Positions 48,201 to 58,795 of a stretch of DNA of 64,000 nucleotides are shown piece by piece. Origin of the DNA: Basidiobolus meristosporus CBS 931.73 (lineage: Eukaryota; Basidiobolomycota; Basidiobolomycetes; Basidiobolales; Basidiobolaceae). The notes beneath the pieces are model-generated. The model did no database searches. It had not been told where the DNA came from and worked only from the letters and a program-made list of their open reading frames with translations. The translations under genes were made by a program, and so were the position numbers. The DNA lies in contig MCFE01000322.1 in the NCBI GenBank assembly GCA_002104905.1, forward strand, positions 1-64,000. The letters are read 5' to 3'. Within the stretch, counting starts at the first letter, position 1. Each line of letters starts with the position of its first letter.

Positions 48201-48802
48201 CACTCTTTCTCAGCCCGTTTGCCCACACTTCGAATATTCTTTCCGACCCGGATCGCCTATCCCCAAATCCGGTTCAGCCCAGCCGTGAGATATACCAGGA
48301 CGAAACGAGCGTGTTCGAAACTTACTTGCATCCGGATTTTATCCGGTCTTTGCCGGGTAGAGTGTGGCTTCCGATAGATCCCATGGCAAGACATTTCGAT
48401 TTGGACGAAGGTGTAATCGAACGTGAAGAATGTCTCACCTCCTCCCATTACCCCGAAAATCACACTTCCATAATCTGCTACAGAGGGAACTCAAGTGACA
48501 TGCCACCAATACCGGAGAATGGTGAGGCCGCCAAACTCGAAGCCCATGGGGATACGGTCTTTAATACGATCCATCATCTGGCCTATGCTCCTGACCCCAG
48601 TACCCCTGGGAGTGACTCTGGCTCAACGTTCCGCCAACCGGTCACAACACGTGGTACTGGAAGCTCGATTATGGAGCTAATAGGAGGAGCCATTCATGGA
48701 TTCAATAGTTTTGACCACGAACCCATCAGCCCAACCTTGTCGGCTCAAGTGAAAAAGCAACATACGCGCAGATCATCCATCTCCAGTGGATTAAGCACGT
48801 AA
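45281..48802 (+). CDS. CSC1: CSC1/OSCA/TMEM63-family mechanosensitive cation channel
   Basis: Exons 45281-45447, 45508-46650, 46717-46910, 46976-47166, 47234-48802; 1087 aa, phases close; branch points cctaact and gctaacc precede acceptors. The N-terminal TM region is followed by PFAWIGTVLSFKESFYLTHV, the family's conserved post-TM block. Next is a cytosolic RNA-recognition-like domain (ARTVMVTHVPDTLKHEERLR, GTAFITFREQSAA). The multipass core has LTILWLFPSTYFLSL, LPSILMSTFM, NRYYRFIIFNVLFVFLLG, LPKGAAFFINYVILQ, and PYPFPYYYYLPTHILI. The last 330 residues are a polar Ser/Pro-rich tail longer than usual. Known: hyperosmolality- or tension-gated Ca2+-permeable channels. Confidence 0.93.
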
Positions 48803-49175
48803 GAGTACAAAAGCAAGAGGTATGAACATTGATTTATGTATTTTATTGGCTGTATTAGTGTTTTCATAGCTGCCTCTGCTGAAGAACCCCATTCTCCTCC
48901 GGATTCTTTAGTTGTCGGGCTCGCTTTGCAACTGTAAATAAATGTGTGCAAAATAAATATTTAACGTAGAGCTCACTGCACGCCTTGCCTTCGCATCATG
49001 GGAGAATAGATGGTAAAAGAATATATTGCTAGATTTCAATGAAATATTGGAACGGCGAATAGATGTATAGTTTTTTGTGGGAACGAATCAGAAGAATTAT
49101 TTCTACCATAGCGGTAACTGTTATGTCTTAAGCTCTATGAATCTAACATCGATCTCGAAGCATTGTTTATGACAA
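48803..49175. other. convergent 3' region CSC1 / MIOS
   Basis: Holds both 3' flanks, including aataaat motifs near 48935-48960 suited to CSC1 polyadenylation. Confidence 0.45.
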
Positions 49176-52100
49176 TTAATTCCATTGGCAATTGCAATGA
49201 CAGTCAGATACTGGACATTCACTGTGTCTTGAGAACCATTCTAGGATATGGGAGGCATGGCCTCCATGTCGGCATTTTTGACACCAAGTAAACCACATGC
49301 CAAAGTTTGTTGGTGAGTTTCCTGCATCACGAGATCAATAGGCGCTCAATTTGTACACAAACGAAGCACATGTTACCTTGGTTTCCATCCGGTTGCCCCC
49401 CAAACGACGACTTCTTGGTGGAATCCATGGGGGTGCCCAGATTCAGCAAGCATAGTGAGCATCTTGGTAGCGGCTTTCGGCAACTAGGGCAGCATGTAGA
49501 CTAAGAGATCCATGATGGTGAGCGCATTAGATCATTGGATATCAGCATGCTGGCCAAATCACTTACCCCCACTCGTTTGTTCGAGTCTCCACTAATCCCA
49601 CCTACGCCCATCCGCCTACCATCTCTACCTCTGTTACCAGGGGCGATGGATGAATGCGCAACGCTCTGACTGCAGAAATTACACCTAACATAGACCTGAG
49701 GAGGAGTAATATCTGCCGATCTGGTACCCATCTTCTTGCCTCTCGCGATGTCGAAATGCGCACGAATGTGGTAGAGTTGCCAACGATCCAATAACAGACG
49801 ATAGCTTCGGTTTTAAATAACAGTTAGACGACAATCATGATTTGCACGAGATTTCAGAGATCTATACTTTTCTGTCCATTCATGAACCCGTTGATCTTTG
49901 AATCGCCGAGGTACACAATAACTCATCACCAAGCTTGCCGTTTGGATGTCTCCAGTATTATTTACATATTGCTCCATTAAATCTGCGCCTTGGCTAGTAA
50001 GTCCGGTTAGGATAAGGCCTTCAACATCTCCGGTGACAAGCATTTTGGAAACAGTCGAATCTACATAGCCAACGAGCTTCACAGACGCTTAATGCAAAGA
50101 ACTATCGGACGAAACAAACAAACCATATATTACCTCATCGTCATTCAAAAATCGGATGGCCACACCAAGGCGGTCTCGCAATGGCAACTCTTCATGCTCT
50201 AGCACCACCTTCCAGTCGCCAGATGAGATGTATCCAAATATAGCTCTTAAATAAGGATCGGATAATTCTAGGCTTAGAGTTCTACAGAGATCCTGCCAGA
50301 TTGTAGAGCTGCGGCCTTCCTTGTTAGAATGGCCAGCAAGTGCAGTAGAAATTAACTTGAGTCTTTCATCTAAAGTGACATTAGTGGATCAGTATTGATG
50401 CTTAAGGTGCTGGAGCGAACAGGATACTTACCTTTGCTGTTGCTCAGGATTCTTATAGCCTTTGTGAAATCCGCATGGAATAAAGCCCAACCGGCAGCCT
50501 TTTCAAATTCCCCGTTGAGCTCCAGGCTATTCCGACAAAGATTAGCACCTTACTGCAAAAACCAAGCCATCAGAGAACCCGCACTTACTTTGAGAGCACT
50601 TTATCAAGCTCGGATCTCGTGAATCCCCAACCACACATAACGAGTGCTAACTTGCGTTGTAAAGTTCGGGAACTTGAGGCCATGTAGATTTCGTCGCTTT
50701 CAGTACTTGTACTGGCTGGCAGGTAGTTGTTGGCTGAGTTTGTGCTGGCGGTAGAGCTGCGTGCAGTAAGTTGGGATCTTCGTTTAGGTGAAAGCGCTAA
50801 ACATTTGGCGGACCATGTTAAACTTCACAAATTGTATTCATGCAAAGTATTCCAGCTTACCCCGTATATCTTCAAGCACAGTTTGGATTCCCTGGAAACT
50901 AAAATCGTAATTCCCGATCTTGGCTTTACCAGCAGCGGTTAGCTCTTCCGCTTCTGTTTTTGAAATTTGGTTAAAGGTCAAATAGTATTGCAATTAGCGA
51001 AAGTACATTCGGCAAATCAAAAAAGATACGAAGCAGCCACTCCCACAGTTCCTTCAAAGGCCGTGATTCTGTGATGATAGGCAGGTTATCGGAGGTCTAA
51101 TAGCACATTGTTAATGGACATCAGAAAATGGCTGATATTAGGAAGAAGTCTTACATTCATGGAGTAGCCTTTGATAGCACGATTTTTCATAATAACCGAT
51201 ATATCAAATTGAAGATCGGAAGTGCCGCTGGATTCTGATGAAATCTGCAATGTTGACTTTGCACTTTTGAACAGCTTTTTCCCACCGATGTTGCTATCAA
51301 GAGCCAGCTGAGCCATAAACCTCCCGAGGGCATCACTGCTCTTCATCTCCTTTCCGTTATCCATATTTGGTGTTTCTTTGTGCGAATTATCCATCGTATT
51401 TTCAACCTCGGTTTCGACCTGGGAGATGTTTTTGTTGCCAGCAATTAGAAGGTTTCCGCTTGGCTTCCACGCAATCTTGAATGATTCTTGGATTGTTACG
51501 TTTTCAATCAACGAATCTTTGTTGACTGAAAGCAGATGATACGTTGAGGAATTCGAGGAGTACGGAACCCAGGTAAATGAAGCAAGCGGTCTAGAAAACA
51601 GTTTTGCTGATAATAGTTCAGTATACGAAGCATCTGGTAGAACAAGAAACATTCTTACTTTGTCTGCATTTCCAAAGTACAGGCACATCGCACTCATCTT
51701 CTGGATTACTATACCCAATTGAGGCAGAGCTGGATTGAACACTGGCCAGTTTATCCGAGACGTTACCAATGCCGCCTACGCCAACTGTAGTTCCCGAACC
51801 CATAACATTCGAGGTACCACCCACCGCAGCTGACTTTATAACGTTGCCAGTATTGATCATATCTCCGGGCAACGGCACCCTAGAAGTATTCAAGGCATTG
51901 CCAGTCATATAGCTGCTACCACCGCTCAAGAGCATGCTATTTGTGTCAGCAAAGTTTCCGTTAACTCCGTAGCCAGCTGAGCTTCTGTTGGGATATAGCG
52001 TGGAGGAAGTATAAACTTTGGTCGTTCCTTCTTGAATATCCCATATGCGAACGTAATTCGATTCCTTCCCAAGTGTAGCTAATAGACCGGATCTACGTGG

Positions 52101-53578
52101 GGAAAAGGCCATATTCGACAGGCCCGCCGACCTGGTTGACCCATTGATTGTTAATACTTGGAAAATATCGTCAAGGACACTACAAAGCAAAGCAATGGTA
52201 TCTGAAATGGCATTGTCAAAAAGGATATTGCTTCAGTGGGCTTTCGGATATCCCAGATCTTTACTATTCCATCTTCCGTGTGTGATGCAAATCTATAAGG
52301 ATGAAATGGATCCACACTAATCCCATATATTGCTTTGGTAGCAAAAATTACACCTGGGGGGCTGCTGGAATCCGCTACAAAATAAAAGCTGGCATCAGTC
52401 AAGTGCCCAATGGTAGTTCAGTTGTTTTGTTGGCTTGCCTCGAACGTCGTACACACGCAGCCATTTTAATCCCATGCCAGCCACTAACTGGGATGGTGAG
52501 TCTGGAAACCATGCGCATGATGTGATTGCCTCCGAAGAGCCATACTGTTGAATAGGCCTGACATCTTCATTACGGGTGTAGCTGAAAAAGGGTAAGAATG
52601 TGCAAGGAGACTCGCAATAAATTATCATATATACTCACGCGGATGAGACCATCTGTTTAAGTGGGTTCGTATCTGACGGCAGTGGATTCATTCCCATTCG
52701 AGCTGGTTCTATTTTGCGTTAGTAATAAAATCAGAAAACTTCCCGGAATATATATAATTACCAAAAGTAGGCTCGTTCCCGTTGGTACGAATGGAAACAA
52801 CTTTCTTGGGTGTCGCGTGAACTCCGTCATTATGAAAGAATGGACTTTTCTCGGCTGGAACACTCTTTCCGACGCTGCCACTGAAGCTGTCTTCCCGGGT
52901 AAGTGTTGGTCTGAAGGTGTTGGATCCGACATTCGTTGGAGCACCACGCGCTTGCTGCACGTCCCATATCATTAAACAATAATCATTTCGTACTTTATCC
53001 AACCCAGTGGCTAGAAGTTTCGGCTCCGCGTCAGAAAACGCCACCACATTACAAGCTCTAGAGTGCCGTATGTTAAAGGAAGGGTACGTTTGCTGCTGTG
53101 CAAATGACAAAGGTCTATTGAAACTTTTATTAGTCGGAGAAGTAATATATGGTGAGGAATCGACGGGCGCGCTGTTGCTCAAACGGACTAGTAAGGTTCG
53201 TCCTGTGGTCAGACCAACGGCTATCAAATCAGGATATGAAGGGTCTGGTGACCAGGCAAAACACTTCACATATTAATAAGCTCTATTTAGCACCAAATCA
53301 CCGGCTAACGTCAGCAAGAAAGTTACCTTCATCAACGGGACGTCCGAATTCACCGCAATCATGGAAATTTCAGGACTGTCTCCAGCCATCTATGAGGAAG
53401 GAACACAAACCGAAGGTTGTTTAGCAGAGGCTACAATGTGCATTATAAGGTTAATAGGTTTCCTACGTACTCTAGGTGCTACCCATTCATAAAGTCTTAA
53501 ATCTGTAGAACCGATAATAAATTGGTTCTGATCTGGGTGTGGAGACCACACCACTCTCTGGTTTCGAATGGTATTCAT
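49176..53578 (-). CDS. MIOS: GATOR2/SEACAT subunit MIOS (Sea4-like)
   Basis: Seventeen exons: 53578-53471, 53389-53327, 53263-52762, 52708-52639, 52581-52439, 52374-52229, 52157-51710, 51633-51155, 51096-51030, 50953-50861, 50796-50589, 50526-50432, 50369-50134, 50076-49868, 49804-49567, 49500-49377, 49321-49176; 1124 aa, phases close throughout. An N-terminal WD40 propeller ([56 protein letters not shown]) leads to an alpha-solenoid ([45 protein letters not shown]). The end is a zinc RING ([25 protein letters not shown], then [16 protein letters not shown] and [10 protein letters not shown]). Known: GATOR2 activates TORC1 in response to amino acids. Intron 5 is GC-AG, intron 6 is U12-like. 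The 51634-51709 junction is the least sure. Confidence 0.95.
50954..51029 (-). other. weak U12-type intron candidate in MIOS (intron 9)
   Basis: Donor GTATCTTTTTT is one base from the U12 consensus GTATCCTTT. A ccTTTAAC block (50970-50977) lies about 17 nt from the AG acceptor. The branch match is imperfect, so an ordinary intron is equally likely. Confidence 0.3.
52158..52228 (-). other. U12-type intron in MIOS with apparent AT-AA ends
   Basis: On the gene strand the 71-nt intron starts ATATCCTTTT (perfect U12 AT-type donor) and has the branch block TCCTTGAC (52170-52177), with the branch A 13 nt from the 3' end. The frame joins WDIRKPTEA to VLTINGS only if the intron ends AA just before GTATTAAC. 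Ending at the nearby AG or AC gives an immediate frame break. No GT-AG alternative was found that restores the WD repeat. Confidence 0.75.
52375..52438 (-). other. GC-AG intron in MIOS (intron 5)
   Basis: Donor CGAG|GCAAGC, acceptor TTTTGTAG, 64 nt. Splicing joins WLRVYDVR to [15 protein letters not shown] in frame. No GT donor in the segment preserves both flanking WD40 blocks. Confidence 0.75.
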
Positions 53579-53960
53579 TTCTTCGCTACCACTAATCTAA
53601 GAAGCAACACTACGCTAATCGCCAATAAATGCTCACAAATATTCTCACATTACCCATCTATTTGATTAATGTTCATATGATCGTTCACCCCAGCACTAAG
53701 GCTCCGATTTTCGAAATATCAAGTATCGGATTTATGATGGCACATGATAATCGGTATTCTAGTCTTCGAATGATGAAAGTCAGGCCACGTCTCATGCAAT
53801 ACAATAAGGGAACACGTTAACAAGCTGCATAACATACACCAAAGTTAGACCAGATTCATTCAACCACTGTTGATAAATATTTTGATTGGGCAAATATTTT
53901 TTCTTTAATGGTTTCAAAAGAAGGTGGAGTTCGTTTACTACTTGTTTCTTGAATATAAGA
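53579..53960. promoter_or_regulatory. bidirectional promoter region MIOS / MOG1
   Basis: The start codons of the two divergent genes are 383 bp apart. The 63-codon frame at 53629-53820 lacks motifs and is probably chance. Confidence 0.5.
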
Positions 53961-54714
53961 ATGACGGTTGCCTTGGCAAATAAAGAATTATTCGGCGGTG
54001 CGATCACCACCTATGTCCCAACCACTTTTATTGACATAAGGTAATCCCATATGGAATTGGACTTGGAGCTGTCTGTACTGATGTATCCTGTTGTATTCAC
54101 AATAGTCAGTTGCGCGAAGTTCCAGACAACCAGGAGGTCTATGTAGATACTAATACGGACCAGAGTGTTATTGTGGAATTATTAGAATTGGCTGAAGAAG
54201 CAGCAGATGCCGATTGTGCTAGGTATTACTTTCAGACTGTTCTTTAAAAGCAAGTTCCTCACACCATATACTTAGCTATCACTTCAAACAAATTGCTGAG
54301 CATAACGATGCTTCGGCAGAGAACCAAATACTCAAGGTAGTTCAGCTAGAAGACTCTGAAGTGCCCAACCTACCGTAAGGAAAAAGTGATATATTCTCAG
54401 GAGGTTTATACTAACTACATATTGTGCTCTAATGTAGTAAGGACGCCAAAAAATATTTACTTGTTGGAAGACAAACTATTTCCAAATATAACGAATCAGA
54501 TCCCAACGCTCGGAATGTTGTGAACATATACTTGGCCGTCTTCCGAATTCCTAAGATCACTACAGATATCATTGTGAGCTACAATCATCCAGTTGTAATT
54601 GGACCTACAAGCAGCAGCCGAGATACTCAAGCAGGTTCAGTAGACGAAGTCGAGAATAACTTCAAGAAGATTCTTGCTTCATTCAATATTAATGACTGGT
54701 CACTCTTTTGCTGA
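53961..54714 (+). CDS. MOG1: MOG1/RANGRF Ran-binding nucleotide-release factor
   Basis: Exons 53961-54040, 54106-54222, 54276-54374, 54438-54714; 190 aa, phases close. Family blocks: an N-terminal ELFGGAITTYVPTTFIDIS followed by QLREVPDNQEVYVD, an internal LAVFRIPKITTDIIVSYN, and the C-terminal ILASFNINDWSLF. Known role: small nuclear alpha/beta protein that binds Ran and stimulates nucleotide release for nuclear import. Length matches yeast Mog1. It shares a short divergent promoter with MIOS. Confidence 0.95.
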
Positions 54715-55520
54715 AATAAACATTGAGCTTGACTTTATTGTGTCACGTTGAAACAGATCCCAGGAGATTTGAGTATCTTTGGGTTTCAAGGTGCGTTTGC
54801 TGATGAGAGGTCTGGATAGGATGCTGGACTTTCAAATAAGGGCCTGCGCTGAAGTCGGCTCTATCTTATGACGAGATATAACGTATGATCGATGCTGCTA
54901 ATTAGCTCGAATATTTATCCTGAAAGAATTTCCTGGATGGAGAGCAAAAGGTGCATATGACACAACATTAAAGTAGCATTTGTAGTAGGGATTCCTTTTC
55001 GAGAACAATTGATTTGCTGTGTTGTAATCCGTATTTTATGCATTCCTCTAAGCAGTATGCAACACGTGGCAAAGCTGATTCAAACATAAGCCAGTCTCCA
55101 TTCGACATTCATGCAACTGGTGGGCTCTTACTGTAATAGCACAGGATGCTAACGGTGAAATCTAGCATTCGTTCAATCATTTGCGATCTCCATCAGTCAT
55201 GCATGAAAGCTCCTAGAAAGCGGTGAGCTACAAATTGTGGCACTCAGGCATATCAGATAGCTGCAAAAGAGTATTCACCTAATCAGGCATCTTGGTTAGT
55301 ATGCAGCAATTTATAGACACATCAAGCTCGAAGAATAGTATCGAATCTACTCCTGCAATAGTTGTTTACAAATACACGTGTATTGCTTAATCCCAGTAGA
55401 TCACTGGAGGAGGTATTGTGGAACAAATATTGTTACTATAATCCTTTAAATCTTAGCAGGGAGCCCCTTCAGAACCTATGCTCCCATTTCTAAATTAGCT
55501 CTAACACTAACTTAACCACC
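54715..55520. other. no gene recognised between MOG1 and the SPT small subunit
   Basis: No frame of 60 codons or more; AT-rich. The 3' part is the promoter of the next gene. Confidence 0.5.
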
Positions 55521-55774
55521 ATGACTTCCAATCCTTTAATCCGGAGAGTCATCCAGAAGCACTATCAATACGAGCTTGTAACCGCTCTGTATATGTTAGA
55601 GCCATGGGAAAAAGCCATTTTTCGTATCCTTTTTACACATTGATGTTGGTCGTAGATTCTTTAGCTTGATTCCTTGATTTTCTGAATTCAGATACCGTGA
55701 CGCTTCTCATCCTCCTGGTACCGGTGTACTCTGCCTATCTTTACCTCTCCAAGAGCCTGTTCGGGACCTTGTAG
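55521..55774 (+). CDS. SPTSSA: small activating subunit of serine palmitoyltransferase (ssSPTa/SPTSSA-like)
   Basis: Exons 55521-55623 and 55692-55774; 61 aa, too short for ordinary gene finders. The block YQYELVTALYMLEPWEKAIF matches the signature of animal ssSPTa (YxYxLVTALYMLEPWE) almost residue for residue, followed by one transmembrane helix (VTLLILLVPVYSAYLYL). Known: the single-pass ER protein binds the SPTLC1/2 heterodimer and raises serine palmitoyltransferase activity, the first step of sphingolipid synthesis; yeast uses the unrelated-looking Tsc3. The intron is U12-type and splits the codon directly after the conserved block. Confidence 0.9.
55624..55691 (+). other. U12-type GT-AG intron in the SPTSSA-like gene
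   Basis: 68 nt. Donor GTATCCTTTTT (perfect U12 consensus), branch block ttccttgat at 55670-55678 (perfect TTCCTTRAY), branch A 14 nt upstream of the AG at 55691. Splicing restores the frame from the conserved cytosolic block to the membrane helix. Confidence 0.88.
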
Positions 55775-56353
55775 CACTTCCACCTGGATTGAAAAGCGAC
55801 TGCTATGACGTCAATGGGTAAAGTAGCGTTCAATCCAATATTTCACGTACCAATCAATTCACCAATGTGGCAAGATTGCACCTGATATAAATTCCGGAAC
55901 AGACCCGGTGCTGACTCAAATGTTGTAAAAGCGGTAACACAATATCTATGGCTTCGGTTGGCGTTAGTGCAGTAAAAGTTATTGTTATTCAAATTGCAGC
56001 AAACTTCACCAAGCACGCAATGCAATGCCTCGCAAACAAGAATCTTGAAAAGATTTATTTACATGAGGGATGGCTTCATTCTGGATGTTAATAAATGTCT
56101 AAGGATAAAGAAATAGCAACTGCTACAACGCACAAGGGTAACTCGCCGGAATGTCCAAATCCAAAGTTAACAGAATCACTGCTTTGAATTGGGTATGGCT
56201 CAAGAGGATAGGAAATTAATGTTTCAAAAGGATTGAATGATGATTTGAGCAATTCATTCGTTTAGAGTTACATAAAGCTTTGGTAAACATATTAAAATCA
56301 TTAGCAATAGATAAACGGATGGGTTGGTATTACCTAGTATGGTAGTGGCATCG
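55775..56353. other. convergent region, SPTSSA-like / LRR-SH3 gene
   Basis: 3' flanks of convergent genes. The minus frame at 55843-56025 starts without ATG and lacks motifs. Confidence 0.45.
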
Positions 56354-57852
56354 CTAAACCTTTGCAACACAATCCTTTGGAAATACCCCTTTGAACTGTG
56401 AGTTACGGCTTCGATTGTATCCGTAGAGCATCCCTGCGACCTCATCTAAAACCACAAGCTCGTCTCCCTTGTAAACAAAGATCTCCTCGTCGGTTTGTGG
56501 CACATGTGTTTCTACAGCCCGGATGACCAAATTTTGATCTCCGGTACTGCTTAACTTGGTTCGCGATGAAGGACTGTGTGACGCTTTCATTGGGCCTATC
56601 CAAGCTTGTCAACATAACATTCGAGCGTCTTGGAATGATTAAATAGTTTATCATACCAATTGTAGTAGTTCTTGATTTGAAGCGGAATACCAAGAATCCC
56701 GCAACACAAAGGACTGCTAAAACGCCAACCACTATGCCGATAATCGCCCCTATAGAAAGCATTTTGGTGGGAGTGGACTTTTGTGACCCAGTGGCTGCGG
56801 TCCCGTTCACTATATTCTCATTCATCGTTCCTAGCAAACCATTAGTCAGAGCCACATTGATGGGGATATGACAGTTCACATACCTTGGCACTGTGGGAGG
56901 TACTGAACTCCCTCACAACGAGTGTTGAATCCAGGCGGACGGCACGAGAAGTTGTTATCTTTGAGTTCACACTTGAAGCCACTCATTGTTTGTGTGTCTC
57001 CTGCAAGCTCGAGGTTAATTGCTGGGAGGGGCCCCGAAAGCATATTCCCCTGAAGTCCCCTAATAACGAGCTGCTTAAGAAATGTCTGTCGCCTTCATAT
57101 AGTTTACAAAGAATCCTTACAAGTAATTCATGGTTGTCTTCTTAACAATTGATGTTGGGATGCTTCCAATCAAGCGATTCTGATTCAGGTTTCTAAATAC
57201 ATATTGAACCATTATGAATCTATTGCATCGGCTGCAGCAATGAAACTCACTTACACATGAACAAGGGGAGCATCGAAGAGCTCTGATGGAATTTCTCCTT
57301 GTAGTTGGCATTCAGAGCAACGGCTATGATAGGAGGTAAATACGCATTTGAGGTGGTGTAATCACCATCAGTACTTACAAAACACTAAGTCGTTGAAGTC
57401 TTCCCAATCCTGGAGGGATCTGACCTCTGATAGTCGATACTGATAGATGGCTGGATTACCATTAGCAATAGGAAGTGAGCACAATTATATGAGCATGATA
57501 CTCACAGCTCTGCAAGGTACGATAATTTGAAGATATCATCAGGAATCCTGCCTCCAAGGTTGTTTCGCTCCAGCACACTGAAACAGAGTTGAGTTTAAAA
57601 GAGGATTGGCTCAGCAATGGTCTGTACATACATAGCCGAGACTCGGGTGCCAGCCTGGCAACTCACACCACTCCAAGAGCAGCAGTTTCCATTGTTGAAA
57701 TCGTTCCAGCCGGTTTGGTTTAACCAGCCGGGCCCGGAAAGCGAGGGATAGAGTACGTTGCGAAGATAGTTGCAATCGTCAGATAGGAACTGGGCTCTAA
57801 AGCCCGGTAAGGTCAACAAAGTTGCTGTTATCCAGAATAATAGCCAGCTCAT
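56354..57852 (-). CDS. LRR receptor-like protein with transmembrane helix and cytoplasmic SH3 domain
   Basis: Exons 57852-57632, 57577-57506, 57450-57379, 57323-57255, 57192-57121, 57059-56884, 56830-56657, 56604-56354; 368 aa, phases close. Order: signal peptide MSWLLFWITATLLTLPGFRA; a plant-type LRR N-cap (WNDFNNGNCCSWSGVSC); about five LRRs (ERNNLGGRIPDDIFKL, RGQIPPGLGRLQRL, QGEIPSELF, NRLIGSIPTSI, QGNMLSGPLPAI); a Cys-containing cap; one TM helix (IGAIIGIVVGVLAVLCVAG); then a basic linker and a C-terminal SH3 (EIFVYKGDELVVLDE, GMLYGYN, GVFPKDCV). Known: SH3 domains bind proline-rich ligands; plant LRR receptors use kinases instead. Inference: a cell-surface sensor or wall-binding protein signalling through SH3 partners. 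Exons 2-5 each encode one repeat. Confidence 0.9.
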
Positions 57853-58795
57853 ATCTAGTTATGATGAAGTGAATGAAACCGTTGCGTCTGAGAGAGCTGA
57901 ACATACCTTAAATAAGCGACCAAACTCATCGCATCGAAATTCATGTAAGGAATCGGGAAGCGATGTATCGATCTTCCACCGCTTTTTCGATATAGGTCAA
58001 TGACTTCCATACGCTTGGATTTACCAGACTTTCAGCCCCGCTTCTAATTACAGCGCATAATATGATATGTCTTTCAATTCCATTCTGCTCTTAATATTCC
58101 TGGTACATAACTGTACCTGTGGTAAACAAATGTCATCCTTCTAACTATGTCAAATTGATGGATCCAGATACTGCATTGATTTCCGTTTAGTCATCACCAA
58201 CAGACATCGTGTACTTGGACCACTGGTACGCACATGCATAAGACCAGATTTTCCTGATGGGAAAACGGCTACTATGGTAACGGTAGTATACACTTTGTAC
58301 ACTACTGATATCAACCCTGAGCATCCCTTCAGCCCCCAACCGTCGAGCCTCCTTTTCAACCCTTGCATGTATCTACAAACTCCCTCAATTCAAGCTGTCG
58401 GATCACTTTATGTACTGCAACAACGTAGCCTAACTATTACCCAACAAAAAGGGGAAATCCTGTAGCCTGCACAGCCAGCCTTAACTATATGCCCCTATTG
58501 TACACAATTACTTGTTCAAGCATGCCAACTATTCTATGAAACAAGCCAGGGCCACACAGCCTCGCATCTTGTTTACTACGATCGCAGTAGATTCTTACAA
58601 TCCACTCGCCCATACGTGCGCACAGGGCGCCAACGTCATCTAGAAGCCGAGGGATATTGCTCTCTCATCCCAAGATCCCAATACAATATAACCAATTTTC
58701 GACGGATGACATTGATTCGACTCTAATTGGCTGAATTTTATTTATACATTTCATTATTAAAATTTGCAATTATACAGTAGGCTGACTCTAGTAGA
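57853..58795. other. no gene recognised between LRR-SH3 and GPD
   Basis: Includes the LRR-SH3 promoter and the GPD 3' flank. Small frames at 58150-58465 on both strands lack motifs. Confidence 0.45.
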
